From assembly GCA_029990175.1 (NCBI GenBank), contig JARKIP010000065.1:1554501-1618500 (forward strand): a stretch of DNA of 64,000 nucleotides, read 5' to 3'. The notes beneath the pieces were generated by a model that saw nothing but the letters and a program-made list of their open reading frames with translations, had not been told where the DNA came from and ran no database searches. Of this stretch, positions 12,039 to 23,900 are shown piece by piece. The first letter of the stretch is position 1. Each line of letters begins with the position of its first letter. The translations under genes and the position numbers were made by a program. Origin of the DNA: Petunia secreta. Lineage: Eukaryota; Streptophyta; Magnoliopsida; Solanales; Solanaceae.

Positions 12039-12986
12039 TGTTGAAGGATGAGTTTTGAAGATGACAAAGGACCTGCTGCTAAGTGGACCATGAAAAGGTT
12101 CACAGTTGAATGGAGAAGACCAGCTGTTCAACGAGTTGATCAAGTCAGAGTTGAAAAAGGAAAGAAGAGAACAGCTGGAGTCAAAGTTCCAATCCTACCG
12201 GAAGTAGTAGAAGCTAGAGGCGGTGCTGAGAAGGACGCGGTTCCTAAACGACAATGGATTGGAACATAAGGCAAATTAACTTAGGTTTTAAATAAGGAAA
12301 TATGGGTAACCTTGTTTAAACTGATTTCAAAGAGGAAAAGGATTCCTAAACTTAGTTGGATCCGGCTAAGTCTAGTTCCTATATATACAAGTTAATTTGA
12401 CCAGAATTAAGACGCACAAAAGACATCTCAACAGAGCATATCAAGTACAATCAGATCGTGAGAAGCTTTGTGTGCAAGAACAAAGGCTGAGCAGTAGAAC
12501 CTGACGAAGGAGCAGTTTCATACATAAGCCTGTTGTTTAGGTTCTTTGTTATAGGCTATTGAGTTGTAATCTATTCGCTTGTTTAGAAGCATATATGTAT
12601 AGATTACTTTTTGAGGTTAAGTAGAGGTAACCTTACCAGCTAACGTGTGGCTTGGAAGGTTCTAGGTACTAGGGGGTTCTAGTTCCTTGATTACATTACG
12701 TTGTAGTCTAAAACTTGCTCGGGTTTTCCTTTAGTGGAAGAGTTGAAATCCCAAGAGTTTGGGTCGTGGTTTTTTATCCCTTGAGCAAGGATTTTTCCAT
12801 GTAAAAATCTCTCTGTTCTTTACGTTTCCGCAATTTGTTTAGTTTTAGAGATAGGTGAAACTTGTAAGGAACCTGGTTCTTTGTGAGTTAGGCGCAGAAA
12901 GTTAAATGCAAGTTTTAGAATTTGAAAATTGGGTAAGGACACTATTCACCCCTCTAGTGTCTTACGAAGGTGCACCAATTGCAACA
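12039..12986 (+). mobile_element. Copia-type solo LTR inside the Ogre-1 5' LTR
   Basis: This 948-bp segment starts TGTTGAAGGATGAG and ends CCAATTGCAACA. It is flanked by the perfect 5-bp duplication GAATC (12034-12038 and 12987-12991). The 3' LTR at about 25307 has the uninterrupted site GATGAATCAGTATG, which proves insertion. The TGTTGAAG...GATGACAAAGG start and the CACCCCTCTAGTGTC tail resemble SIRE/Maximus-type copia LTRs. A lone LTR normally results from recombination between the two LTRs of a full element. Orientation is inferred from the TG...CA ends and a TATATATAC box near 12383. Confidence 0.85.
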
Positions 12987-14079
12987 GAATCAATATATTT
13001 TTACATCACTTTTGCTTGGCTTGCTGTAGACTACTTAAGTTGAAGTACTGCATGTTTAAGCTCTGCTTTTACTAAGCTATCTTAGTCCTATTCAGTTAAG
13101 AGGATCCAATAGGATCCTACCTATATTCTGTTGAAAACAGGGGCAAAATCCATGCTTCTATTAGTCCGGTCCTCTGTTTTGGATAGAGGCCTCAACTCAG
13201 GTCTTTCCCCTTCCCCTTTCCTTGCTAACCTTGTGCTTGCAGGTTGCTTGAATAGCTTTAGCTGGGCCAAACTATGTTTAATGGCTACATGGTAACTTTT
13301 AAAAGCTTAAGAGAATCGGTGGTGGAACACTCTTAAGACAGCCTCCTTATTTGCATTTATGTGCTTTTGTGAACCCATTTTCAAAAGAACAACCTCTTTA
13401 CCTATATATACTTTCAAAACCCGTCCCCTACATAAAAAGGCCATTAAGGTTAGGGCTCGACAATTAATGACAAGTCACACCGACCCTAAATGGCCAACAT
13501 TTTATTTTTAAAACAAACCCCCCTTTTTTTTGCTAAAATCTGAATCCTGCTTGTAAAATAGACAATTTGTGCAAATTGTTTTAAATGTATGAATTATAAG
13601 ATGAAGTTGAACCCTCATTTGTATGTTAACACCTGTTTACGATTAGGCGTTTGATATTAGAAGCCGTAAATACGATTACGCTTAAGTATAGGCCGAATAT
13701 GAAAACTATTTGTGTGCGTGTTCTAAAATAGCCTAAATATGTTACCTCTTTTATTTAACATGTTGAAGTAAATTTCCCAAGTTAGTATTTCATGACGATA
13801 TATACTTTTTCTATCCCAAAATTTAAGACTCGGACGGTAACCACTTTTCATGGGACTCGGGAAAGTGCCTAACACCTTCTTCCCCAAGTCATTTGGACCT
13901 CTTACCCGTATATAATCTCTGGAATTGACTAGTTGACCTTTTGAACCTGACTGTAGATACTTAGGTGATACACCTTAGAAATTATATTCGGTGGCGACTC
14001 CAACACTCAAACGAGTTCACCTAGTCAAATCTAAAACCCGACTCGCCTCGAGTTGAGTCCAAAATCGGGTATGACAGAA

Positions 14080-14097
14080 TGGCGACTCCGCTGGGGA
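14080..14097 (+). other. Ogre-1 primer-binding site
   Basis: TGGCGACTCCGCTGGGGA lies 3 bases after the LTR end. It is complementary to the 3' end of an Arg tRNA, as known for Ogre-type elements. Minus-strand DNA synthesis would start here. Confidence 0.8.
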
Positions 14098-14727
14098 TAG
14101 TCAAAGTCCTAACCACAACGAGTCTTTGCTTTTGGGATTTATTTAATTATTATCTTGTTATTCATTATTATTATTATTATTGTCGTACTAACTTGGTTTC
14201 TTTTTATTTTTCTTTTTTACTTTATTTATTGTATTTATTCAATGTGACATTTTTGCATATTTCACTCGTACTCCCCCACTCCTGGGAAACGAAACTTTAC
14301 ACACACACACGGAGATTACGTGGATCCCACGGTCGCTTCACCATCAAAACACCTTTTGAGGGATATTTTGGAATATAGTTGGTCCATGGTACAACCAACA
14401 GTTTCAAATGATCCCACTCCTTGGTCGTCCACCTTGGGGAACTGTGTCTAGAATCACACCACTCTTATAATGTAATGAGCATGCATCATGCCATAGGAGG
14501 GGCTCCCCATGAGCCGACTAATTTTTAACTTGTCCAAACTACCTAAACGGGTTTCCGACCCCAAAGAGACGTTTGGACATGATTATGTGCCTTTGAGAGA
14601 AAAGAAAAGAAAAGAAAAGAAAAGAGAAAAAAAAGTGAGACAATGAAAACGCATTTTGATTTGCCCAATTATTCTCAAAGGGGACGGGATTTTTAATCTT
14701 TTATTTTTCTTTATTTTTTAGGTCACA
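14098..14727 (+). other. Ogre-1 leader upstream of ORF1a
   Basis: This is non-coding leader. Positions 14275-14460 are highly similar to the Ogre-2 leader (29333-29520). It also holds a (GAAAA)n run (about 14602-14627) and AACGGGTTTCCGACCCC (about 14547), a weakly palindromic motif repeated elsewhere in these elements. ORF1a is preceded by a pyrimidine-rich TTTTTTAG, which could be a splice acceptor. Confidence 0.6.
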
Positions 14728-16260
14728 ATGAGTCAAAAATTTCATCATTTTAGAATGACTATGGGCGCACCTCCTTGTTAACTAGTTGGTGGAGCAACTT
14801 GTCACTGGGAGAACAAACCGAAGTACGTCAACACTTGGGTCATTTGGTTTCACTATTAGAAATGTAACCATGTAGAGAGATGATCGAAGCATCAGTGTCG
14901 TTTTGGGATGAAGAATTGAATGTGTTTAGGTTTGGGGATATTGAATTAACACCTTTGTTGGAAGAAATATGAGGATTTGTGTCACACTCGGGGTTGGACA
15001 AAAATCGTTGGCAAGGAGGTCGCATACTAGCACCTAGCGTCCCCACAGCTGACGAGTTTCATAAAAAGCTGGGGATGGTAGCAAGTGTGGACGTAGAATA
15101 TTTACAACAAAGAAAGATACCATTTTCCTATTTCTACACTCAATTTGGGCATTTGAGGGCATACGACAACCATAAGAAAGAGTTCAAGTCCTATAATGAT
15201 TGGAGAAGAGTTAGGTTGTTCGCATTTGCTATTTGTTTCCTAGGAATAATGGTGTTCGTCGAAAGTTCAAGTCACGACATATGTTCAAGGCAATAGTTGT
15301 CGATGCAGCACTCAATGGAATTGATGGTTACCGTTATACCATAGTTCCTATGATCGTAGCAGACATTTATCGAGCTTTAGGTTGTTGCAAGAAGGGAGCA
15401 AAATATTTCCAAGGGTGTAATCTTCTACTACAAACATGGTTCTAAGAACATTTAAGGAAAGAATGAGGTGTGCAAGCATTGTCCAAACCAGCTGGTTACA
15501 ACAACTTGATTGGGGAACGGTATGGGGTTTCAAAACTCAAGCAGCCAAGCAGCACAGAGAAATGGTAACATTATTCAAAAACATAACGGAGGACTCAATT
15601 CAGTGGATGTTCACTTGGTTTCCCTCACCAGATTTCATCATTAGTTCTGAGAAGGCACCTTTTGTGATACTTATGGGGTTAAGAGGCCTCCAACCTTACC
15701 AACCGCTAAGAGTGATGAGGCAAGCAGGGAGGAAGCAAATCATACCATTGATACCAGACACGAAAGACTATCAGTTTGACTACACTGAAGATGTTGTTCC
15801 AAGAGTCAAGAGCATTAGAAAATCCTGGGTAGGAAGACAAGTCATGGAAGAAGCATCGCTAGCACTTGATAGATACAACGTTGGATGCGAACCAAACTAC
15901 AAAAGTTGGTTACGCTCTTGTATAAAGGGAAATGTGGTAGTAGGGCCAAGTCGTGGAAATAACATAAGAGATCAGGAGGCGAAAGCTCAGATTCGATACC
16001 GAAAGTTCATGTTGAAAGCTGTCAAAACGGATACGGAAAATAAAGAAGAGATCGAAGTATGGAAAAAGCGTGCATTAGAGCTAGAAGAAAAGGTAGAGGT
16101 ATTGGAAACAAAACTTGAGCAATGGAATTCAGAATGTGCAGAGGTAGACATCCTACACTTAGTAGCAGCCAAAGGGCACTTAACCAAAGCTATGGAAGAA
16201 GTCAAGGAGATTACACGAGAAGCAAAGAAGGCCAAGATGGAAAGGGAGTGTGCTGCCTAG
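14728..16260 (+). pseudogene. Ogre-1 ORF1, first copy (ORF1a)
   Basis: This is the extra ORF that Tat/Ogre elements carry between the 5' LTR and gag; its function is unknown. From an ATG at 14728 the frame is soon lost. Recognisable pieces are FWDEELNVFRFGDIELTPLL (about 14906-14965), then a TGA, then RWQGGRILAPSVPTADEF and later DIYRALGCCKKGAKYFQGCN (about 15362-15421). The longest open part (15436-16260, 274 codons) includes LRGLQPYQPLRVMRQAG. It ends in a charged, heptad-like coiled-coil region (about the last 80 residues). Frameshifts fall near 15260 and 15440. It is paralogous to ORF1b just downstream. Confidence 0.7.
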
Positions 16261-16604
16261 TCAAAGTATCATTTTCATTTTTTCTCTTGTATTTTACTTT
16301 TTCCAAACTATCATGTACTGATTTTTAAATGTTGGGGAATTTATGAGAATAATTGGCTACAAAATGCATATTCATTTTCTTTGCATAATGACAAACCTAG
16401 GAAGGCTATACGTCCTTGGCACGTAATAGTCCATTAGTAAACCTACGCCAAACATCAAAAGGGTTTTTAACCCAAAAACTGACAAATTACATCTCTGCAT
16501 TGATTCGAAGAAACGTTTGCACGAAACATTGATTGTCTGTTTAAGCATGATCAAAACTATAAGAATGTTTTGGTCTTTACCTTTTCTTGTTTTGTTTTCA
16601 GACT

Positions 16605-18237
16605 ATGGCTGCAAAAGGTACCCTCCAATTTGAAATCGTCTCCCGACCTCCTTACTTGATCAGACTCTGGTGGGAAGATTTGGCCGTTGTCAGCAAAGCT
16701 CATGTTCAAAGATGTTGGGAGAGTTGGTAGCTCTCAAGAACTATAGCGCCATGACTGGTTTGGTTGAAGCTGTTACACATTTTTGGGACTACAAAAGAGC
16801 CGTGTTTCATTTCAAGAGTTTCTAGTTGGCACCAATGTTGCAAGAATTTGGAGGGCTAGCAGGGTTAGAGCCTGGACCCGAGACTATGATTTATCCCCGA
16901 AACGTGGAACCTAAGGAGTTCATTGAATTGCTGGGAGCCCCTTATGATCCATATGTCGAGGGAGTGCATGACGGAAAAGTCACGTTGGAATATTTGCATT
17001 CTAGATTTGGAGATCCAACACTTAGACACGAATGGGCTGGGGCGTGGGAGATTCAAGATTGGGAGTGGACTGAATCCAATGCTTTCGTCATCGCTTTTCT
17101 GGGAAGCATGGTTTTTCCTGAAAAAGGAGGCAAGATCGACATAAGGCTAGGGAGAGTAGTAGGGGGGCTGCACAAAGGTGCTTTCAAACGTCAAGTGAGT
17201 TTGGTCCCAATGATTTTAGGAGAAGTTTATAGGGCCTTAACCAAATGTAGGAGGGGAGGAGATTTCTTTGAAGGATGTAACATGTTGCTGCAAATATGAC
17301 TAATAGAACACTTGCACAATGTCCCCGTCAGTTCGGTGCCACCAAAACCCTCTTGGCAAGGAGGGTCCGCTCACACAGCACTTGTATGGATGGAACAGTG
17401 GCATGGGAATACCCCGCAAACATGAAAGGTTGGTACACCAAGCTCGAGGAACTGCAAGAGGTGCAATGGGTGATTGAACATTGTGCTGGCTTCGTTGTCT
17501 CCATACAAGGTCAAGACATCACTTTCTTGACATTGATTGGATTCCGAGTAACTTATCACTATGTTCCTCTAAGGATCCTCCGACAAGTGGGAATGACACA
17601 ACAAACCCTGCAGTTGATCGATGGAAGAAGCTTCGACGTTGACATAAAGGACATCGAGCATCCGATGTTTCTGACCATATTGACAATGTGGGAGAAGAGG
17701 CTTACTATGCAGTTTTGCCGTGGTCGTGATAGTAGGGTGAACCCCATAGCTACCCTAGCCTACCCTCAATGGCTCGACGAAGATAAGGCAAGGTATCGGT
17801 CTAAGACTACACTAAAAAGGAAAGCCAAAGCTCCAAATACTGTTGAAAAATACAAGAAGCTGAAACACGAGTTCGACCAAAGAAAGGAGTTAACGGTGAC
17901 ACAAGAAAGGGAGATGAGGAGACAATACAAAGATAAGATCAAAGGGGACAAACTCAAGTATTGGACCGGCAAGGTCATGACTGCAAGGCAAGCTGCTGGG
18001 AATTTACAAGATTTGCTCAAAGGATGGGGAGAGTATTTTAAGTCAGTGCCGCTGGAAGAGAAGGAAGAAAAGGGATTTGAAATCTGCGAGTTCTTCATAA
18101 AAGCTCTGGGTGATATGGAGGCTGGGAAAGACCTGCTGGAAACATTTGTTGATCCTCCGCTAATTAGTTTGGTTCACAAACCCAAGGAGGAAGCCAAAGA
18201 GAGGAAGGAAAAGGGAGACACTGGAGTTGACATTTGA
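16605..18237 (+). pseudogene. Ogre-1 ORF1, second copy (ORF1b)
   Basis: The ATG at 16605 follows TTTGTTTTCAG (a likely acceptor). The frame begins MAAKGTLQFEIVSRPPYLIR, shifts near 16720, and continues LVALKNYSAMTGLVEAVTHF. It then hits a TAG at 16823-16825 and continues with LAPMLQEFGGLAGLEPGPE. Later EVYRALTKCRRGGDFFEGCN matches DIYRALGCCKKGAKYFQGCN of ORF1a, and VPLRILRQVG matches QPLRVMRQAG. A further frameshift lies near 17300. The C-terminus (17760-18237) is rich in Lys and Glu. The fold and role are unknown. The N-terminal block resembles plant-mobile-domain-like (DUF7745-type) proteins from memory. Confidence 0.7.
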
Positions 18238-18683
18238 ACCTGGAGTCTCTTTGCTTGGCACCTAGTCTAGTCGTATCGAGTCAAATCGTCTTATCCTTTC
18301 TTTGTTGTCATTTTCATCTTAATCGAGTCATTAGTATTTGTAATAAAATCCAAGCAAATTAAATAAAATTTCGTTATTTTGGGTTTTATACTGGTGATGA
18401 TTATGCTTATTCAAATGAAATGATGTGTTTGGTGCAAATGTTACTTCGAATCCGCGATAGGCCCATCTCTGGCACAAAAGAGGTCCCATGCATAATAGGA
18501 CGCGATTTTATTTAAACTAACGCATACTCACATTTTCTCTTCTTGTTTTTGATGTGTCAGTTGCCAAGTCCATGATAGTTTGGTTTGTGCATTCTGGCCG
18601 CGCCGCAATTCCGGTTGAGGTCCAAAGGATCAATCCCAATACCTCCCCCTTTACCTAAAAGGATAAGGACGAGACGAAATATC

Positions 18684-20135
18684 ATGGTTGAGTTTGACAA
18701 AGTTAGAAATGGAACTCCTGAGAAAAAAGGCATGGTCGCCTGTGAAAGTTATGTTAAGCTGGAGCAGAGGTTGCTTGAACTGAAAAATAGGATCCCTCTT
18801 GCCCGTACTGATGAGATCATTGAACCAATCCAAACTACTCGCCCTCACAGCAAAGATCCACTCTACCCTGAAAAAGACATTCCTTACCCTACCTACACTG
18901 CACCACCAAAAGCACCGCAAAACAACTTACCCTCATTAACTGTCGAAACCAAAACCATCGCATCACCCACCAAAGATCATGAAATATATGCATGGACCAA
19001 AGAAGACCCAGACAACACCAAGGAGCAAGTCCAGTGGTTGGTTGAGAAGTTCAAACAACTCCAAGACACCAAAGGAACCCGAGGGTTAGCTTATGAGGAC
19101 CTTTGCTTGTATCCTGACTTAAAGCTGCCCGAAGGATACAAGACACCCAAGTTCAACATGTTTGACGGTAGTGGATATCTAATGGCTCATTTAAGATCTT
19201 ACTGCGACAAGTTGATTGGAGTCGGACACGACGAAAAGATCCGCATGCAGTTGTTCAACCGCAATCTGACTGGAGATGCGCTAGTATCGTACTCTAAGCA
19301 ACAAACGAAGAAGTGGACGAGCTGGGAAGCAATGGCTGGAGACTTCGTCGACAGTTTTGGGCACAACACTGATGCTATGCCTGACTTGTTCTACCTAGAG
19401 AAACTGAAGAAGAAGCCCACTGAGACTTTTAGAGAGTTTGCAACTAGACGGAGGGCCGAAGCCGCTAAAGTCCAACCTCCTATGGAAGACGCTGAGATAG
19501 TGGCAACTTTCATACGTATACAAAAAGATGTCTATTTTGACAAAATATTGAATCTGCAAGATAAGAAGTTTGGAGAGTTGATCAAGATTGGTGATATGGT
19601 CGAAGATGGACTGAAGACTAGAAGGATTGTTAGTCTGGCCGCACTACAAGCCGCTAACAAAGCCCTACAAGCTGGCATCACTACTACCACAAGAAAGAAG
19701 AACGACGATGTCTCCTTCGTGGCCGCATCACTTGACAACTCCCCTACTCACAACCACTACTACAAAACACCTCCTCCATCCTATCCATACGTACCACTCA
19801 CATCCGCTTACCCAGTCTATAACACCCAGCCTATGTACCAAAACCCAGCACTATAAAGACCAACATACCCACAAAGTCCCAACTACCGAAATACCAATAC
19901 CTATTCACCAAGGCCTCACGCCAATAACAACCCAAGACCCAAAAGAAACTACACTCCATTGGCTGAATCTCGCACTCAATTGTTCGAGAGACTTAAAGTA
20001 GCTGGCCACATACAACTCGTGCCATTCAAAATGCCTGATAGGATGACACACTATTTTGATCAAACCAAAACCTGTGCCTACCATTCTGGAGGACTCCAAA
20101 CGTGCACAACAACCCCCTGCCTAATCATGGAGATA
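18684..20135 (+). pseudogene. Ogre-1 gag
   Basis: This is the structural (capsid) protein remnant. An ATG at 18684 starts MVEFDKVRNGTPEKKG, though the frame is open upstream to 18585 without an ATG. The capsid core spans about 19140-19620, with FNMFDGSGYLMAHLRSYCDK, RNLTGDALVSYSKQQTKKW and FREFATRRRAEAAKVQPPM. A Pro/Tyr/Asn-rich tail follows. A TAA at 19854-19856 interrupts it, and the frame then resumes with FERLKVAGHIQLVPFKMPD. The terminal Cys/His region starts CAYHSGG and is cut short by a frameshift or deletion near 20095. Confidence 0.8.
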
Positions 20136-22065
20136 ATAGGGTGAACGTGATCGAATTGGATGAGGAATGCAACTTGGAAGGGACTATTGTTAAGGCAAAT
20201 GAAAAGGTACCAGCCACCGCTTCAGTTGCTCAAGCCGCCACAGCACCAGAGCCCATTGAGGTAGAAGTGGCTCCCAAATTCTATGTTGATGTGGTTCCCC
20301 CATACAGTGACAAGGAGGTACCATGGGATTATGAAAGGGAGAAGAAGAACAAGTCCATAGATGAGACTGTTGCCGCACAAGGGATGACTAGGAGTTGGAG
20401 GATTTACACTCCCGAGCATCTTGTTCAAGATAGGTGAGGCATTAGCGAGGAAGAGTCCGAGGGATTGTGGAAGAAGATGCAAGCAAAGGAGTACTCCGTA
20501 GTTGAGCACTTGGGCAAAACTCCAGAATAAATCTCTGTTTTGGCTCTACTCCTCAAGTCGGAGAGTCACCGAAGTGCTTTGATGAAGGTGTTGGATGAAG
20601 CACATGTTACGGTGGACACTTCAGTTGAAAACCTGGCTAGCATGGTTGGACAAGTCATGGAGGCCAACCGAATTTCTTTTCATGGAGATGAGCTACCACC
20701 TGAAGGGTTGAATCACAACAAAGCTTTGCACGTCACTGTCAAATGCAAGGACTGGTTCGGGGGAAGAATTCTAATCGACGGAGGTTCCGGTCTGAACATA
20801 TGCTCGTTCATCACTCTGAAAAGAATGGGAATTGACCAAAGCAAGATAAGGGAGAGCGACATGAAGGTGAAGGCATTCGACGGGTCACAAAGAAGCACCA
20901 TTTGGGAGATTGACCTAACTATCATGGTTGGTCCCGCGGAGTTCACTGCTGAGTTCTATGTCATGGACATCTCTGCTTCCTACAATCTGCTACTGGGGAG
21001 GCCTTGGATCCATATGGCTGGTGCAGTGCCTTCCATATTGCACCAAACTGTGAAGTTTGAATGGGATCACAAAGAGGTGGTAGTGTTCGGTGAGGGGAAC
21101 AATTCTATCTACAATGAGCAAACCATACCAGCAATTGAAGGGGATACTCCTGATGGGCAGACATTCTATACTGTAGAACTCGTGGGAGCAGTGCAAGGAA
21201 CCTGAGAGGGACGCCACAAGAATTACAAATCAAGTTGGAACCCCACAGGCATGGTCCAAGGAGATTACACTGCACGCTTTGCTTCCAAGTTGGTCAACAT
21301 ACTGCCTGGGGTTGAAGAAAGAAAGAGGAACTTTTACAGCGCTTATTGGGATAGCCGAGGCAAAGGCTACGAAGGAAGGAACTTAGTCTGGGAGCCAGTC
21401 ATGTCCGATTTGGGAGTGCCCTCACGCAAATTTTGTGAGACCCTACCAGCTAAGACCGAGAAGCGACCATTGTACTCACTCAATGCTCGTCCCAATTGGA
21501 AACACATCTCTGAAGAAACAAAGGAAAATCATGTGTGGATACCCAAAACACCCGAACCTATGGAGGTGGTGATCGAAGAGCCGTATGTACTCTCACAGCC
21601 TGCAAAATGGCCTGGGGACTGGGTTATAGACATCATGATCAAGCAAGGCTATGAACGGGGCATAGGTTTAGGCAAGAACTTGGATGGTATGGTCGAGCCA
21701 ATTAGAATTGTGATGAGGCCCGACAGCGAGAAGGCTGGCATAGGGTACATTGTGACCTATGAAAAGAGCATGGAAGAAGCGTCGCTGGATTTTAAGTTCT
21801 ATAAGAAAAGCACCAAGACTCTCTTGCATATCTTCATCTCATCTGGATACTTGGATGGTCAAAGGGGGGGGGGGTGTCCGCAGCACAAGGAATGGAGCCG
21901 AAGATAGCTGATGCTGAAGAGGATCTACTGGCAGGGGTGAAAAATCTATTCATATCTGATGAAGACTGCTGTGTAATCCTGGAAGAACATGTTGAGCCTC
22001 CTGGACTAACAAAGGCTGAATCTGGAGCAGCACTGAACAACTGGATCAGCAACCGCAGAGCTGAG
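20102..22065 (+). pseudogene. Ogre-1 protease and G-patch region of pol
   Basis: After gag the frame resumes (VNVIELDEECNLEGTIVKA) with stops at 20435-20437 and 20528-20530. The retropepsin segment at 20540-21205 has the active-site triad in ILIDGGSGLNIC and the conserved LLLGRPWIHMAGAVPS. After a TGA near 21203 and a shift, 21251-21860 contains WVIDIMIKQGYERGIGLGKN. This is a G-patch (Gly-rich nucleic-acid-binding) motif known from Tat/Ogre pol. A run of nine G near 21866 coincides with another frameshift. 21874-22065 is an acidic linker. The sequence 22066-22264 is AT-rich and non-coding, and may be the intron known in Ogre pol. Confidence 0.75.
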
Positions 22066-22264
22066 GGGATAAAATTTATTTTTATGTTTTCTAAAATAAA
22101 ACCTGACTCTGAGCCGTGGAGTTTGCATTTTTCTCTCCTTGTTGCACATGTCTCCCTACAAACTTTGTTTTGCAAGGAATAATAAATAAAATGTCGCACT
22201 ATTTCCCGTTTCATTTTTGCTTTAATCTTTTAATTTTGCAATATTTTTACTTGTTTCAACATTC

Positions 22265-23013
22265 ATACTAATAATCCCATTGAGTCCACAATCGCAATGT
22301 GTAATGAAACAATGGAGCTTGGCGAAACTGTAGCTGATTTTGATAAAACTACATAAGAAGAAATTGAAAGATTCGAAAATAAGCCTAAGCCGAACCTAGA
22401 GGAGACTGAGGTGATAAACTTAGGAGATTGAGAAGTTCTGAAAGAGACAAAGATCAGTGTACATCTCAATGCCGAGGATAAAAAGCGGTATACTGAGTTT
22501 CTTAAGGAGCATGAGGACGTATTTGCCTAGTCGTACGATGACATGACAGACATAAGCACGAATGTGGTAGCTCAAAAATTACCTATCAATCCGGGCTTTC
22601 CGCCGGTCAAGCAAAAGGGCCGAACTTTCAAGTCATTGGTTCTGTTGAAGACTGGAGAAGAAATGACCAAACAGCTTAATGCAGGAATCCTGAAAATAGT
22701 CAAATATCCAACTTGGCTGGCTAACATTGTTCTAGTGCCGAAGAAGGATGGGAAACTCCGAGTTTGCGTGGATTATAGAGATCTGAATAGAGCAAGCCCG
22801 AAGGATGATTTTCCTCTGCCAAACATACACATCCTGATTGATAATTGCGCGAAGCATGAGCTGCAATCCTTTGTGGACTGTTTTGCTACTTATCATCAAG
22901 TTCTCATGGACGAGGAGGATGCCGAGAAGACATCTTTCACTACATCTTGGGGGACTTATTGCTACATCAGAGGGTACACAGCCCAATGCACCGACGGAGG
23001 GAATACAACCTGA
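22265..23013 (+). pseudogene. Ogre-1 reverse transcriptase, truncated
   Basis: A leader with several stops (MCNETMELGETVADFDKTT near 22298) is followed by the N-terminal half of a gypsy reverse transcriptase at 22543-22970. Visible motifs are LANIVLVPKKDGKLRVCVDY, RDLNRASPKDDFPLP and FTTSWGTYCYI. The frame then jumps to unrelated codons and ends at 23011-23013. The YxDD catalytic box, both RNase H domains and integrase are all absent. The deletion joins reverse transcriptase to the 3' non-coding region about 300 bp before the 3' LTR. This copy cannot encode its own replication enzymes. Confidence 0.8.
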
Positions 23014-23286
23014 TGTCAAATCTAACACTTGACAGCAAAGAACACACAATTATGGTAAGAATCCTGAAAAGACAATCCAGCTCGGCGGGAAGGTACGTTT
23101 TTGTATATATTATGTGGCAAATACATCTCCATTGCAGGATATACACCCCAAGCAAAGCAAGCATCTCAGCCTGACGCCGTACATTCTCTTAATTCATAGG
23201 CTCCTTAGAGTAATGAAAAAATTGGCTGCACTGTCAACGTTTTCGCCCGAAGACTCTTTCATCATCCCCGGGCAAAGAGGGGCAGC
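23014..23286 (+). other. Ogre-1 3' non-coding segment and polypurine tract
   Basis: This is short non-coding DNA ending in GGGCAAAGAGGGGCAGC, the plus-strand primer tract, directly before the 3' LTR. Its last 80 bases (CTGTCAACGTTTTCGCCCG...) are similar to the Ogre-2 segment 44705-44786. Confidence 0.7.
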
Positions 23287-23855
23287 TGTTGACACCCAAT
23301 TTTGTCCCTCCTATTTTCAAAATCAACAGTTTTCAAATTTTACACACGATTGTGTATTCACTCCTGCCTCGTCCATTTTTTTTCAAATTATCTTCTCATA
23401 ATAGCCTGGCAATTGAGGCCATTTTTAAAAGTGTCGCCTCGAATCATAGTTATTTTTATAATTTTTGCAATTACTTCTATTTTTGACAAAATTATCCAAA
23501 TCTTTTTAAAATCCCAAAATTACAATTTTTATGTATTTCTCAGCCTTCCTAATATTTTAAATTAATTTCTTAATTTTTCTATATTTTTATATCTAATTTA
23601 TACGATTTTACACCTATTTTATGCCTAATATACACTAGATATACATTATACACTACGTATACATAAATACATATATAAACATATTACACCTCATATTTTA
23701 CGCATCACCTATATTTGTACACCTAAGCGCTGACGTGGCTTCATCCTAACCCTTCATTCGACTTAATCCAACGATTAAGGATTAAAATTCCTAATCTACC
23801 CACACAACCCCTAAACTGCTCGCCTATTCCCATTCCCTCACCTCACCCCCAATAA

Positions 23856-23900
<45 letters not shown>

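Larger units (their letters stand above)
10048..14076 (+). repeat. Ogre-1 5' LTR (with solo-LTR insertion and a deletion)
   Basis: This 4,029-bp LTR runs from TGTTGACATCG to GGGTATGACA. It includes a 948-bp solo LTR plus its 5-bp duplication. Compared with the 3' LTR it lacks about 690 bp at 13337/13338. A second copy of its first 84 bp lies at 9462-9545, owing to the local tandem duplication. Confidence 0.9.

Noticed and set aside
12048..12269. Small plus-strand frame in the solo LTR
   Set aside because: It lies entirely in the LTR, and such LTRs are non-coding. No family motif.
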